A stretch of DNA of 64,000 nucleotides from Calycina herbarum (lineage: Eukaryota; Ascomycota; Leotiomycetes; Helotiales; Pezizellaceae): NCBI GenBank assembly GCA_001414485.1, contig LLEY01000104.1, positions 124,001 through 188,000 on the forward strand, given 5' to 3'. Under the pieces are notes generated by a model. The model ran no database searches and was not told the DNA's origin. It saw nothing but the letters and a program-made list of their open reading frames with translations. Positions 24,347 through 34,962 of the stretch are shown piece by piece; the stretch's first letter is position 1; every line of letters starts with the position of its first letter. Made by a program: the position numbers and the translations under genes.

Positions 24347-24457
24347 TCTTTAAGTCTACCTCTGCTTCACAATCGAAGCGAAAATCAAAATAATGTCTTC
24401 ACTCTCGAATCAACACGATACAAACTGCTCCATGATCACCTAAGCGAGATTTAAACA

Positions 24458-26032
24458 ATGGGCTTCACAATTCTCGCCTCGTTCTTGGTTACTCTCGTAG
24501 TCGCAGCGCCCATCTCAGGTCCAGATACGTCCATCTCAGATCCAGAGACTGGTTGGGTCTCGCCAATCAAGGTCCGACAAAATGATGAAATACCCGCGAT
24601 GGTAAGAATTGACCCCCGCCTTCTCAAGCTCTTTTCAAACTAATGCAACAGTGCGTGCAGGAATTCCGTGCGCACAGGCCAGAACCGGCCAAGCCACACC
24701 AAAATCACCACATTTTTACTAACTTCTCCTCTTAATTATAGAAGAACGCTCTATTAGATTTATATAAAACTAAGTATTAAGAGTAATATAACCTAATACT
24801 TAAACCTCCATAGTTTTTAATTAGGCTAGAGTAACTTAAAGTATATGCTATAATAATCTCTTGGAGACTTTGTTAGTAAAATATTAGCTTTTAAGATTAT
24901 ATACGTAGCTTAGGAGTTATAACTAAGTGGTTGGTTAGGAATGTGTTCTTCTTATGAAATTCTACGTCTATAATCGTTGTTAGGATATATCACCCTATTT
25001 ATTTACTAAGTTATAAAGCTATAAAGAGGGTGACTTTTGGTGTGTTTTCGGCTAAATTTAGAGGGTGCGCACGGAATTCCTGCAACCCCTGTTAATGCGT
25101 CCAGAAACAACGCGATGAAGAGGAAAGGAACTTTGTTGTAAGATTCGAGATTTGTACATGATCGGAAACGTTTCTTCTAACAGGTTCAGAATGCAAGCAT
25201 GGACGACGATGACTTGCCAGTTGTAAGAATTGAATTACTCTCAAATCTTCGAAAGCATTTATACTGATGACTCCAGAAGAATCGAAATGCCAAATCTGAC
25301 GAAATGCAGATTTTGGTAGGGCCATCTCGTGATTCTTAAAAGTTGTGCTGACGTTCCTAGCAAGCTGGCTCTTTAGACTATGAAATACCCTCTGTAAGGT
25401 GGCTCCTAGAACTGATAAGTTTTTTGTTTGACTAACGCCTCCAGAAACAACCCCGAGAAACATCCAAGAAAGAAAGAGACGGGGTACAATACAAATACCT
25501 AGAACGTGGAAGTTATACTAACTCACCTCAGGCATTTGACGTGTCAACAGTGCATATTGAAGCAATCCCCCAGCATTTTGTAACAAATCCCGATTCCCCC
25601 GAATTCTCGATTCGAAGCACTGACGTCTTCAGAAACGACAAGATTGGAGTAAAGTCGACTGTGACTCCGTCGCAGTAAATCTTCATCCCCATGTTTCTCG
25701 ACACTATACTAATTCTCTCAGCCGAGTACCGCTCCCCAAGTAAGTTTTACCCATACATCAACTCGGAAAATCCATTAACATCTTCAGGATCTGGCGGGCG
25801 CAGATTGGAGCAAAAGTTCCATGGTAGGAAGACTCAAACCCCAATTTTACAGAGTTTTCATACTAACTTATCTCAAGGAAAGAAGGGACGGACTAGAGCC
25901 CTACAGTTTGAATTTCAGCGATGATGCGATTGATTTCGATGTACGTTTCACTTGAAACTTCTTTAAAATCGAAGGATGATGCTAATACTGGTCACTATCT
26001 AGGAGGAAGGAGTAAGAAACCCGGGCAAATAA
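24458..26032 (+). CDS. Micro-exon gene 2: secreted repeat protein, 12 exons, 187 aa
   Basis: Exons: 24458-24601, 25105-25137, 25184-25222, 25277-25315, 25361-25393, 25445-25483, 25532-25579, 25633-25674, 25722-25739, 25788-25823, 25878-25940, 26003-26032. All 11 introns are phase 0 and GT-AG, and ten of them are 45-62 nt with CTAAC/CTGAT-type branch sites. The sum is 564 nt, ending in TAA. The first exon gives signal peptide MGFTILASFLVTLVVAAPI and ends QNDEIPAM. Later exons encode KQRDEEERNFV, VQNASMDDDDLPV, KNRNAKSDEMQIL, QAGSLDYEIPS, KQPRETSKKERDG and so on. It is a paralogue of the gene at 5336-9176: same signal peptide pattern, same A/B exon alternation, KQPRETSKKERDG against MQKRELPKTERDG, a 30-nt last exon in both, and a shared TATA region. 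Intron 1 is 503 nt only because a 446-bp MITE sits in it; without it the intron is 51 nt. All splice sites are intact, so it could be functional. Function is unknown: secreted peptide precursor or effector are guesses. Confidence 0.8.
24647..25092. mobile_element. MITE inside intron 1 of micro-exon gene 2
   Basis: Perfect 20-bp inverted repeats TGCAGGAATTCCGTGCGCAC (24656-24675) and its complement (25065-25084) lie inside imperfect outer ends ACAG…CTGT. The element is flanked by the direct repeat TAATGC (24641-24646 and 25093-25098). The interior is AT-rich, without a gene. It inserted between the branch site CTAAT and the acceptor of the 51-nt ancestral intron, and it duplicated TAATGC. Confidence 0.8.
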
Positions 26033-27910
26033 TCTCTGGGCCATGTTTTTCGAAACCCTCGTCATCGAACATCGTGATCATAACGTGGGATCAAGAAAAG
26101 AGGGAGGTGTACTGTTTTTTACAGGTGGATGAGATTTAAGTTCACACTCCTGGTTTGGGATTTTGTTGAATTCTCTGTACTGGATTCATGAAATAAATAA
26201 GATAGTGTATTTCCTGATGAGCTAGGAGAGGGGATACGTCTGGTACATTTTACAACACGCGTCTTTAGTGTAAGCCTCTCAGGCCTCGTCCTTCGTACAC
26301 CCTATTAGCCTAATAGTTTAGAACAATGAAATCAATTGACAAGACTTACAAGAAGATTTCCTCAAGTCAATATTCCTTTTTTCAAATTACTATCTGCTAG
26401 TTTACTAAATTCGCTTAGTTGTCCCAGACCTTTTGGAATGGTGGCAAGGACTCTTATAATAACTCGACAACAAAACACTTAAAGTTTCTACTTCAATTGA
26501 TGTTTTTTTATATTTTTATAACCGTTTTATGTTATACCTGTTTTTCAGTAAAGTCTTATAGTCCACCACCAGCTCGGAGATATTTTACTCGGTCGAAAAT
26601 ACTCTTCTTACTCTCGGAGATATTCTTTCTGGTTTAAGTGAGATATTTCGGAGTTAAGTTATCACGAAGATATTTCTACTTAGTTTTCTTCTACTCAGAC
26701 TTATTACTCGGACTTATTACTCGCATATTTTACTCTAGAAACCTGTTATTCTTAGACTTATTATTTAGATGAATTATTCTCGGAGATATTGCTCGGAGAT
26801 AGTGCTCGGAGATATTTGACACGGAGTAGTTAAGTTGATTTCTCGGAAATACTTCTCTGAGATATATTTCCTTCGGAGATATTACCTGCTCAGTCATTTT
26901 CTGGGAGACATTATTCTCAGATTTACACTTGAATCTCTTCACAGTCGTAGAATCAGATTTCCAAAAGTTTATACGAGTACTCGTACCCTAACAACAATGC
27001 TCTCAAACAACAATCCATCGAGAGCGCGGTATTTTAGTGGACCTCCCTGAAGCTAGGCTCGCGGTGGGCAACGAATACAAACTCAACGCAAACCAAGTAA
27101 AAACTTTACACAGCTGGTCTTCATCCTGCGCATATACTCCCGTTTTTCTTGCCTTTTTGCGATTTTTCTTTCAGGCAGCGGGTTTTCATGGGGTCGCTAA
27201 CCACTGCTACTAATCTTATCCACCGCGAGCGCAAGAGTCCCGACATCTGAATAATATATAATCAAGAGACAATATTCCAAAAGAGCTAGGACAATCAAGT
27301 TAATCCCGCAGAGTAGTGTAGGATCATTAGAATTAATAAACATCTAGTCTTTCTTGCACTTTCAGTGCAATATATTTTCTCAGGGGTGCGAGAAGCGATG
27401 GCAGGGTCTCTTACCCCTATGGCTTTAGGCTCTTACAGGGAGGTGGAAAATCAGAAGCCTTACAGCGCACTTCATATGTGATGAAAACTCCTTGTCACAG
27501 TCATAGCATCAATGGCCGTGATCTGGTCAATTTTACGATGAAAACAATTCATTTCAATTCACTAATCATTGCATGGGACTTGAAGGTTTGAGAATTTTTT
27601 GGTGATTCCATTTTACATGATGTACATGAGTGTTTGTTTGGTTAGAAGATGCCAACGAGTCTGCCTTGACAAGACTCCATACATAGCAAGGTTGATAGCT
27701 AGAGCTAGTGTGTAGTATACCATGAAAGCAATGAGGTATCTTGGTTCGTTTGTGGTTGGTTTGATTGTGGTTAAAAAGCAAGGGTAGTTTTTCGAGCAAA
27801 TGAAGTGAAGACGTATCGTCGCATCGTAGTTACTGGGACTCTTAATCCATCTGAGTGGCAGTAACCTCGCATACCAAATCCGATTTCAGATTAACAGTAG
27901 GAGGTTGCAA
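26033..27910. other. Intergenic region with GGAGATATT repeats
   Basis: No gene supported. From about 26572 to 26890 the motif CTCGGAGATATT recurs about eight times with variations and irregular spacing of 20-60 bp, including three copies in 40 bp at 26776-26815. A short inverted pair GCTCGCGGTGG/CCACCGCGAGC lies at about 27058 and 27224. The last part is the 3' flank of the Rec114-like gene. Confidence 0.45.
26572..26890 (+). repeat. Degenerate short repeat, GGAGATATT-type
   Basis: Repeated TCGGAGATATT words, some with GAAATACT or GAGATAGT variants, in a T-rich stretch without coding frame. Too irregular for a clean satellite. Confidence 0.5.
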
Positions 27911-30191
27911 TCAGAGTCCAATTCGACGCCAAGCTCTCTCGGTATCTTCACAAAGTTTGATGAAGTCGGGATTCTCGAGGTTCTCGCAGATGTAGTCGTT
28001 GAGTATTGCATCACGCTGCTCATCGCTGGCCTCGGCATATCCAGGGGTCTCCCAGAGTTCTTTGGGGGTAGAATGAGCACTGAACTGTTGACATGAAGTC
28101 AGTATTTGATTTTTCTGAGGACAGTCAATCGGGGAATACAAACCTTGGAGATAAAGTTGTCAATACCATCGAGATAATTCTCCGGCGGCGACTCTGGTGA
28201 CGGTGGCGTAGATGCGTTCTTGACCAGTTCTGGTGCCTTCGTTGGGGGTGGGATCGTTTGAACAGACTGATCGCAACCTGGAGGTGTTTGAGTTTGTGTA
28301 CCTTGATCAACCATTTTGGGGCGCTTACTAGCTGATGAAGGACGATCCACAGGAGTTGCACGCTTCTTGGTGGCAGTGATCTTTGGTACAGCTGCGGTGC
28401 TCTTCTTGAGGGCAAGAGGAGATGGCACATCCTCTAATGTTTCAGCAACAAAAGTGCTAGTAGAATTATCGTTGTCCTGTGCCTTGGCAACTGAAGGTTT
28501 GCGTTGAGCTGCACGCTTCTTTGCAGGCTTCCGAGTGGGTGTCGCACAGCCGGGTACCGTTGGCTCAATTTCTTTGGCAGGTGCAGGCTTTGGTAAAATG
28601 GCAACGGCCTTCTCCTTTGGCTTAGGTTTGGCAAATGGCAATACACGTCTGGGTGGTATCGCGTATTTCCCAGCATCGAAAGGCTCAGGTGCGGGAAGGG
28701 ATCGAACTCTAGCGGGGATATTGAAACCTTGCGAGGTGTTTTGAGTGAAAGGGTCATCAGTGGAAGAAGTCTGACCCATCATGGAACCTCTGTGGGAAAA
28801 GTAGGGAGAGGCAGATTGAGTTCGTGCCATTTGTTCAGAGCCTGGGTGTGGCTGTCGGAACTAGAAAAATCAGTATCAATTACACAACGCAAGATCAATA
28901 TTACATACTTGTGAAAGACCATTGACAAGTGACTCTTGTAAATTTGGAGAGGAGACCCGGCGCATCTGAGGCAAGAGTCAGTACAAAGTCTTTCGCATTC
29001 TCAAGTGCCTATGGAAAGGAACGTCGATGGATGGCTAATAACGTACCTCTTTTTCCATCTGCGAGATGTAAAGGGAATTTTTTGGAAGTGCTGAAGTGGA
29101 AAGTGGTCGTGGCATGGAAGGAGTGATGAATGACAGACCGCCAACTGGACCTGGGGCCGAGAAGGTAGAATTGCTCATCGGGGAAGGTTCCTTGAAGTCA
29201 GACTTGACTGGAGAGCTCGAACTCTCTTTGATGGAGCGCTCGGAACCGGACGAGAAGTAACTGCTTGTTGAACCTGGTCTCGAAAATGTCCTTTGCATAC
29301 TACCTGCACTGGAGGGGACTGGCGTTGGTGGGCCCATCAAGGGAGCAGGCGAGACAAGTGAGCGACCATTGGATTGCGCCGAAGGAGCATTTTGGGTGAC
29401 GGGCAGACCGAGATCAGTCAAAGTAGCGAGAGCTCGGTGGAAATCAGTCTGGCTACGGAACTTGAATTGAACGCGACGAATCTGCACATTGAAATGTCAG
29501 AATGGAAAGGAATTGGAAGAGCATTCAGAATGGTGGGGAAAAGGGCAGAAGCTCAAGGAAGAGGCAGACTTACGCTGGTGTTGGTTTTCGGGTATCTCAT
29601 GGCCAAGAAAGGGCACTTGACGACAACTTGGATTGGAGAATCAGCTCCGTTTGAAGGGTCAAACTGCTTCCAAATTCTGACGAGATCACCGAGATCCTGA
29701 GATTCCTGAAGCCTTGTCAGCGGAAGAGGCCTGGAGTGGTCAAGAGGAGGAGACAGGAGGAGACACCTACCAACAGCTCGGCCCCAGCAGCGACCTTCAT
29801 CAACAAGCGGTCAGCGATGTTTCCATGATCATCGAGTTGTCGAGCAGAGCAGAAGATCAAGTCCAAATCATCTCTCTCGCCGACATGAGTCCAGGTGAAG
29901 GTCTTGACGCCGATGGCAGAGGTCACTGTTGCGCATCCTTGGTTAGCACGTTGCGCGCGTCACGGGAATCCTCGTACCGTCTTCGCCAGGATCTTCGCCA
30001 GGATCTTCGCCAGGATCTTCGCCAGGATCTTCGCGCGCTGGAGAAGGAAGTCGGGTGGTGCTGAAATACGTACCATGAGAGAACTTGGCGAAAGAGATGG
30101 TGGTCCGGTTGGGGTCCTGAGAATGGGAAAATTGGGAGAATTGGGAGAATTGGGACTGAGACTGAGATTGGGACGGAGTGTGAGAAGACAT
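27911..30191 (-). CDS. Rec114-like meiotic recombination protein, 595 aa
   Basis: Seven exons on the minus strand: 30074-30191, 29771-29925, 29574-29705, 29047-29481, 28909-28965, 28144-28860, 27911-28084. All junctions are GT-AG and keep frame (1788 nt). The start MSSHTPSQ is followed by a Ser/Gln/Phe repeat. The conserved N-terminal part (about residues 35-165: FTWTHVGERDDLDLIFCSAR … LVRIWKQFDPSNG … PFLAMRY … RRVQFKFRSQTDFHRALATL) resembles the PH-like domain of Rec114. A long low-complexity, Pro/Lys-rich middle follows, then a short conserved C-terminal domain (STPKELWETPGY … CEDTERAWRR), as expected for the Mei4-binding end. Rec114 acts with Mei4 and Mer2 to activate Spo11 double-strand breaks in meiosis. 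The gene is divergent from the Rsc9-like gene 0.9 kb away. The family call rests on motif memory. Confidence 0.65.
29981..30034 (+). repeat. 12-bp minisatellite inside Rec114-like intron 1
   Basis: Four full copies of CTTCGCCAGGAT plus a partial fifth, perfect. They lie in the 148-nt first intron (29926-30073) between donor GTACGT and branch GCTAAC. The antisense reading would be a PGED repeat, but it runs into a stop and is not needed for the gene frame. Confidence 0.8.
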
Positions 30192-31112
30192 GGCGGAAGA
30201 GGGGATAGTAACGATAGAGAGGGAAAAGGAGGAACAAGGAGGGAAGCTGGGCGTCAATAATCTCAGTTGTAATCCGAACAATGGTTAGTTGGGGGATCAA
30301 AAAGGTAGAATAGGGTGGGTGGCGTTTAAGAGGAGTAAGGCTCTGATCCGCGCTCCAGGCGACGCCGCAAAATCGGTGGATGGATTGCGATGTAAGATGG
30401 TGGGAATATGAAGAAGGACGAAGAGGGATGAATGGAGAGAGAGATGGAAATATTGGTCGAATCCACGTGACGAACCATGGGCCACCGATCCAGAGGGCTG
30501 CGGACACTAACAGCGCGAATCGTGGATGATGGGGGTGATCTGGCGCATCGCGAGTTAATAGGGAAGGAGCAGTCAAGAGTTCCTTCCCTCCATGGTGTTG
30601 AGTTGGACTAATCGGGACAATCGGCATCCCGAACGAATGCCGAGGGATAAGGTTAGCCGAATTGCTTCGGGCCAGAGAACCGACACGGCTTCCACCCTTC
30701 GAAGCCGATCCCTGGTGCTGAAGCAGTCTCTACTGTAGACATGAGGCAGTCACTACTGGTTTACTATTCCAGATCCTCAGAGCGCAGCGAGACAGCCCCC
30801 ACGGCAGTGGCCCCCGCAGTGATGAATGCGTAGTGTTGTGGGCGTGGTGTGGCCTCAAGTTTGCCAGTAGCAAATCTTGAGGCTGAAATCGGAGCGGATC
30901 AATGAAAGGCCGCGAAATAAAGCCGAAGGCACTAACGCCGATTACACTAGTCCCCTTTAGCTGCACCACTTTGTCTGAATATTGAAGCCGCGCGAAGAGT
31001 GAATGCGCGTCTCCCTGTACTTAAGAAGAGCCTCAATTCCCCTTCCACAGCATCTGTCAGCAACAGACACCACTCCTCCAGCTGCCCATACACACCGAAG
31101 CCCTGCGCAAAG
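30192..31112. promoter_or_regulatory. Shared divergent promoter region, Rec114-like and Rsc9-like genes
   Basis: 921 bp between the two start codons. Open frames here are not coding in style (His/Pro-rich, no splice logic). I recognised no specific binding site. Confidence 0.4.
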
Positions 31113-33975
31113 ATGGCGCCCTCTTCTGCGGACGATTCGGCCATAGAATACACGCCCGAATACCATGGCTTCATCTCCAAGCTCGCCGAATACCACGAAA
31201 AGCGAGGCACTGAATTCGTGCGCGAGCCCCGTGTAGGCAGTCGGCAGATTGATCTCCTGAAGCTATATAAAACCGTCATGGTACATGGCGGGTACGACAA
31301 GGTCAGCGATGAGAAATTGGCCTGGCGCAAGTTGGGCGAGAAGTTCCAGCTGGGCTCCATGCAGCTGCCCGCGCTGGCTTTTGCCCTCAAGACTGTATAT
31401 TATAAGAACCTGGCGGCGTACGAGATCTCGACGGTCCACGGGAAGGAGCCGCCGCCCAAGGAAATCCTAGAACATCAAACGGCGAGTGGTGGCAGTCTCT
31501 TGACGCGCACCGTCGACAACTGGAAACCTCGTAAGGAAGCAAGCACTGGAAATGAGCAGTCAGAAGCTTCGGGTGACGACGGCACACCAGCCAGAGATAG
31601 AAATGGGAGTGAAGAAACCCCAGGTTCCGGGTCGAGAGCAACCAGAGGATTGCGCCAGGCTCCCCCACAAAGAATATTGTTCCAACCCGATACGCAATCA
31701 TCGCGACAAACCCGACACCTTTCCAACACCTCGCATGCCTCCTCGCCTCAACACTCCTCACACCAACAACAACATCCTCGCGGCGCTTCTACCTCATTCA
31801 ATCCTTCCACCACCTCTGACAGCATGTCACTCGCGGTAGCAAACTACGAGCCAAGGCCTCAGATGCCTTTGACTCTCCGTCCGGTCACTACGCCAGCCAA
31901 CAATCCCCAAGGATTCGCGCATCTTCAGAGGGTAAAGGAGGCCGCCCTAGCCGCAGCAACCAGACCGGCTCCCAATCTTGCAAATAGAGGTGTTATGCTC
32001 CCTGGCTGTAAGTGAATCTCTTTCTCATTCAATCCACCAGCACTAACCATCCTGATAGCTGGCTTCGATGGCCCAAATATCTACGTTCGATGCTTGTGCG
32101 CGTTAAAATCCGGCATATCTTCCGAGCAAGACTACGCTTTACACCACCTGGTCAAAATATCGATGGAGAGAGGGGACAAATACCGTTTTGAATCGTTTCC
32201 TGGATTGGCAGAGGCATTGACCGAGAAACTGTTGGAAGTCGGCTCACTATTTTATCAGGTCAATTGGCAGGCTTCATACACAGGAGAAGATAGTCCGAAT
32301 AGTCCGAATATTCTCAACGGAATTGATGGCACACCAGATATCTTGCAACGAATTTCACAACTCCCCAAATTAGATATCGACGACAATATACAGACGGAAA
32401 AGTTTAGCGATGCTCTTCTCCAGGTCAACGAGGCGGCTTTGACGATGAGAAATATGATCATGCTTGAGGAAAACGCATTATATGTTTCAGAAATGTCCCC
32501 GTTACGAGACTGGCTAAGCATCGCTCTCAGTCTCCCAGAAGTCGACAGTGTGGTAGAGCTGAAACACTATGCACTTGATATCTCGGAGCAAATTACGAAA
32601 TACCTACACTTCGACCAGACTGACCCTCTTTACGTGTCACTCTTGGCTCAGATCAATTCCACCGACCGAGGAGCCATTCTAACGTCACTGCGGGCCATTA
32701 GCAGAATCTCTATGAACCTGGAAGAAAACAATCTTCTCAGAGGAGTTCCCGTTGGTGTTATACAGAATATCATGGATTGGATTCTTCTCAACGATGAAGA
32801 CCTTGTTCACGCATGCTTGGATTTCTTGTACCAGTACACGGCCGTGGTTGACAATGTTGATTTCCTCCTCACCGAAGTGCAGGTTGAACCACTTGTTAAC
32901 CAACTCACACGTCTCCTGTCACACGGCGCCAAAGATATTATCAAGGAGATGGTTCGCATACCAGAAACGAGAAAACCTGCCCCGAAAAGTATCGCCCCAG
33001 TTCCTAGTGACCTTCTCGCCAAGCTTCTCACGTTGGAAGAACCAGAACGCAGTTCACAATGGCTACGTTGTCTCTTTGAAGAAGACCGCGAGGAGTCGAT
33101 AACTCAAATTGCATTATGGACCGCCTACCAAAACCAGTTCCTCCCAACAATTCAGCAAACCGGAAGACAAATTCTCCCAGCTGCCGATTTCATCAAAAAC
33201 GTCAGCACTACATTCGCGGAGAAAGCAGCAGCACAAGTTCAAACTGGAGATACCCCGAGGTTCGTCATCAAAGGCATCAGAATGAGAAGTGTTCCAGTCA
33301 ACATGGACGGCGAAGAATACATCCAATGCCTATGGAACGTCCACAACAAGGATTCCTCCGTTGGATCCTGTGGTGCATATTTCAACAACCCATCAGATGT
33401 CTTCTACCACATCCTCCAGACCCATCTCCACGCTGAAAAATCACCCGATGGAAATTACCAACCAACAAGAGCCGTTCCCCTCGCCTGCTACTGGGGAGAA
33501 TGCTCCGGCTACCAACATTCCCCTGCCCAAAAACTATCTCAACTAGGTGCTCACATTAAACTCCATCTACGTCCACAATCCTCCAATAATACCACCGATG
33601 GCCAACCACCTGCTAAGAGAATAAAGCCCTCGTACGTCATTCCCGCTGTCAAGCAACCATTCCACTGGGCTGTCACACCAATGGATGAGCGACATGATGC
33701 TGCGGGCATCCCTCTCAGCGCTGTTCTTGTGCTGAGAAATCTCGCGAGAAATATTGGCAAGACGGAGGCGGAGGATATATATACGAGGGAATCTGGGATT
33801 TCGTGGGTGGATCGGCTTTTTAAGCCGCTTGTTCCTACTTTTTATGAGGTTATGGCTCATAATCGGTCTTTGGTAAGTTCTTTCATTTCTGCTTCTTGTG
33901 ATGTGAAATTTTTACTGATGTGTTTTGCAGGCTCAATATATGACTGATTTACTGAGTTCGATCAATGATTCTTAA
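31113..33975 (+). CDS. RSC9: Rsc9-like subunit of the RSC chromatin-remodelling complex, ARID protein, 917 aa
   Basis: Exons 31113-32007, 32059-33872, 33931-33975 (2754 nt; introns 51 and 58 nt, GT-AG). The start at 31113 follows AAAG; an in-frame upstream ATG at 30999 would add 38 poor-quality residues. Residues about 14-115 form an ARID/BRIGHT DNA-binding domain (FISKLAEYHEKRGTEFVREP … DLLKLYKTVMVHGGYDKVSD … WRKLGEKF). A Ser/Gln-rich disordered stretch follows, then a helical-repeat region. The C-terminal third carries two zinc-finger-like pairs (CLWN … C … H … H and CYWGEC … H … H) as in Rsc9/ARID2 proteins. Length and order match fungal Rsc9. In yeast, Rsc9 is part of the RSC nucleosome remodeller in the nucleus. 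Confidence 0.85.
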
Positions 33976-34962
33976 TCTTGACAGGCGGGACTGGTGGTGG
34001 ATCTTGGTACGAATAGTAGAATTGGTGTATTTTGATTTGATTGATGCCCCCTGGCGTTTTTGGAGCTGGCTGGCTGGTTGGTTGAGAATGGATTTTTACC
34101 CTTTTTTTGTTGTTGAATTTGGCGGGGCGTAGAGAATGAATGGCATACCCATGGCCTCTGATATTTTATGTATGATATCAACCTTTTTGAGAAAATGAAA
34201 GTCTGAGATTGGCTTTTCCCTTTTGAGCAATGATCAGGTCTCACGTGTATACATCTCGTGATATCCCCTCCGCTGTTTATCCTAGAAAGACCTAGTAAAA
34301 TACATTCTACTAAGAAATTCGATTACTTGATTAAAATAAAAGAAGTTATGAAAAGACTTGGGATGGTGGTTATCTTTCGTTACTTTGTTGAGTTTGATTT
34401 AAAGTTTGAGATGGTTTATTCAATTTTATGGAAAATAGTTAGGTGGAAGGGGTTTAGGTTCGTTGAGTTAAGACGACCTAGGTCCTAGCTTCTGATTCTT
34501 ATGTGTGGCAGTGATTTCGAAAAATGAAGTTTGAGATAGAGATGTTCATGGAAGTATGCCAATGCTCAAGCGAGCTACAAGCGGTGACCTTGGGCAGATG
34601 TCAGATAAACATTAGCTTTGAGGCATTGAAGGACCAACCTATGGCTGGCATGCGATTTTTTGGCATTACTTGGCTTTGTGCTCAAAATACTTCCAAATTC
34701 GAAACTATACTTCATTTGAAAATCATGCTGTACCCGTAAACAGCTCGGTCATGTCTTTGAACTCGAATTTCCAAACAAACGTGTACTTGAATTTTAACTG
34801 AAATCTCGGGTATCTGATAGCCAATAGAGCCACGCCCGTCGTTTAGGTTCAGCCATTATTGGCCAGCCAATAATCCTCCCAAGAACCGGAACCCGGGTTC
34901 AAAGATCCATCAACACCAACCCTTCCCTGATATATAAACCCCCAAAGCCCCACCAAAAATCT
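33976..34962. other. Intergenic, convergent 3' flanks
   Basis: Between the ends of two convergent genes. Short open frames here show no codon structure or similarity I recognise. Confidence 0.4.

Noticed and set aside
28434..28757. Long frames in other phases over the Rec114-like middle region
   Set aside because: The annotated frame joins seven exons with consistent splice signals; these frames do not.
29943..30281. ORF with a (PGED)n repeat
   Set aside because: It is the unspliced continuation of Rec114-like exon 1 into intron 1; a good donor, branch site and acceptor remove it.
30297..30960. Open frames between Rec114-like and Rsc9-like genes
   Set aside because: His/Pro/Ser-rich with no splice logic or recognisable domain; treated as promoter DNA.
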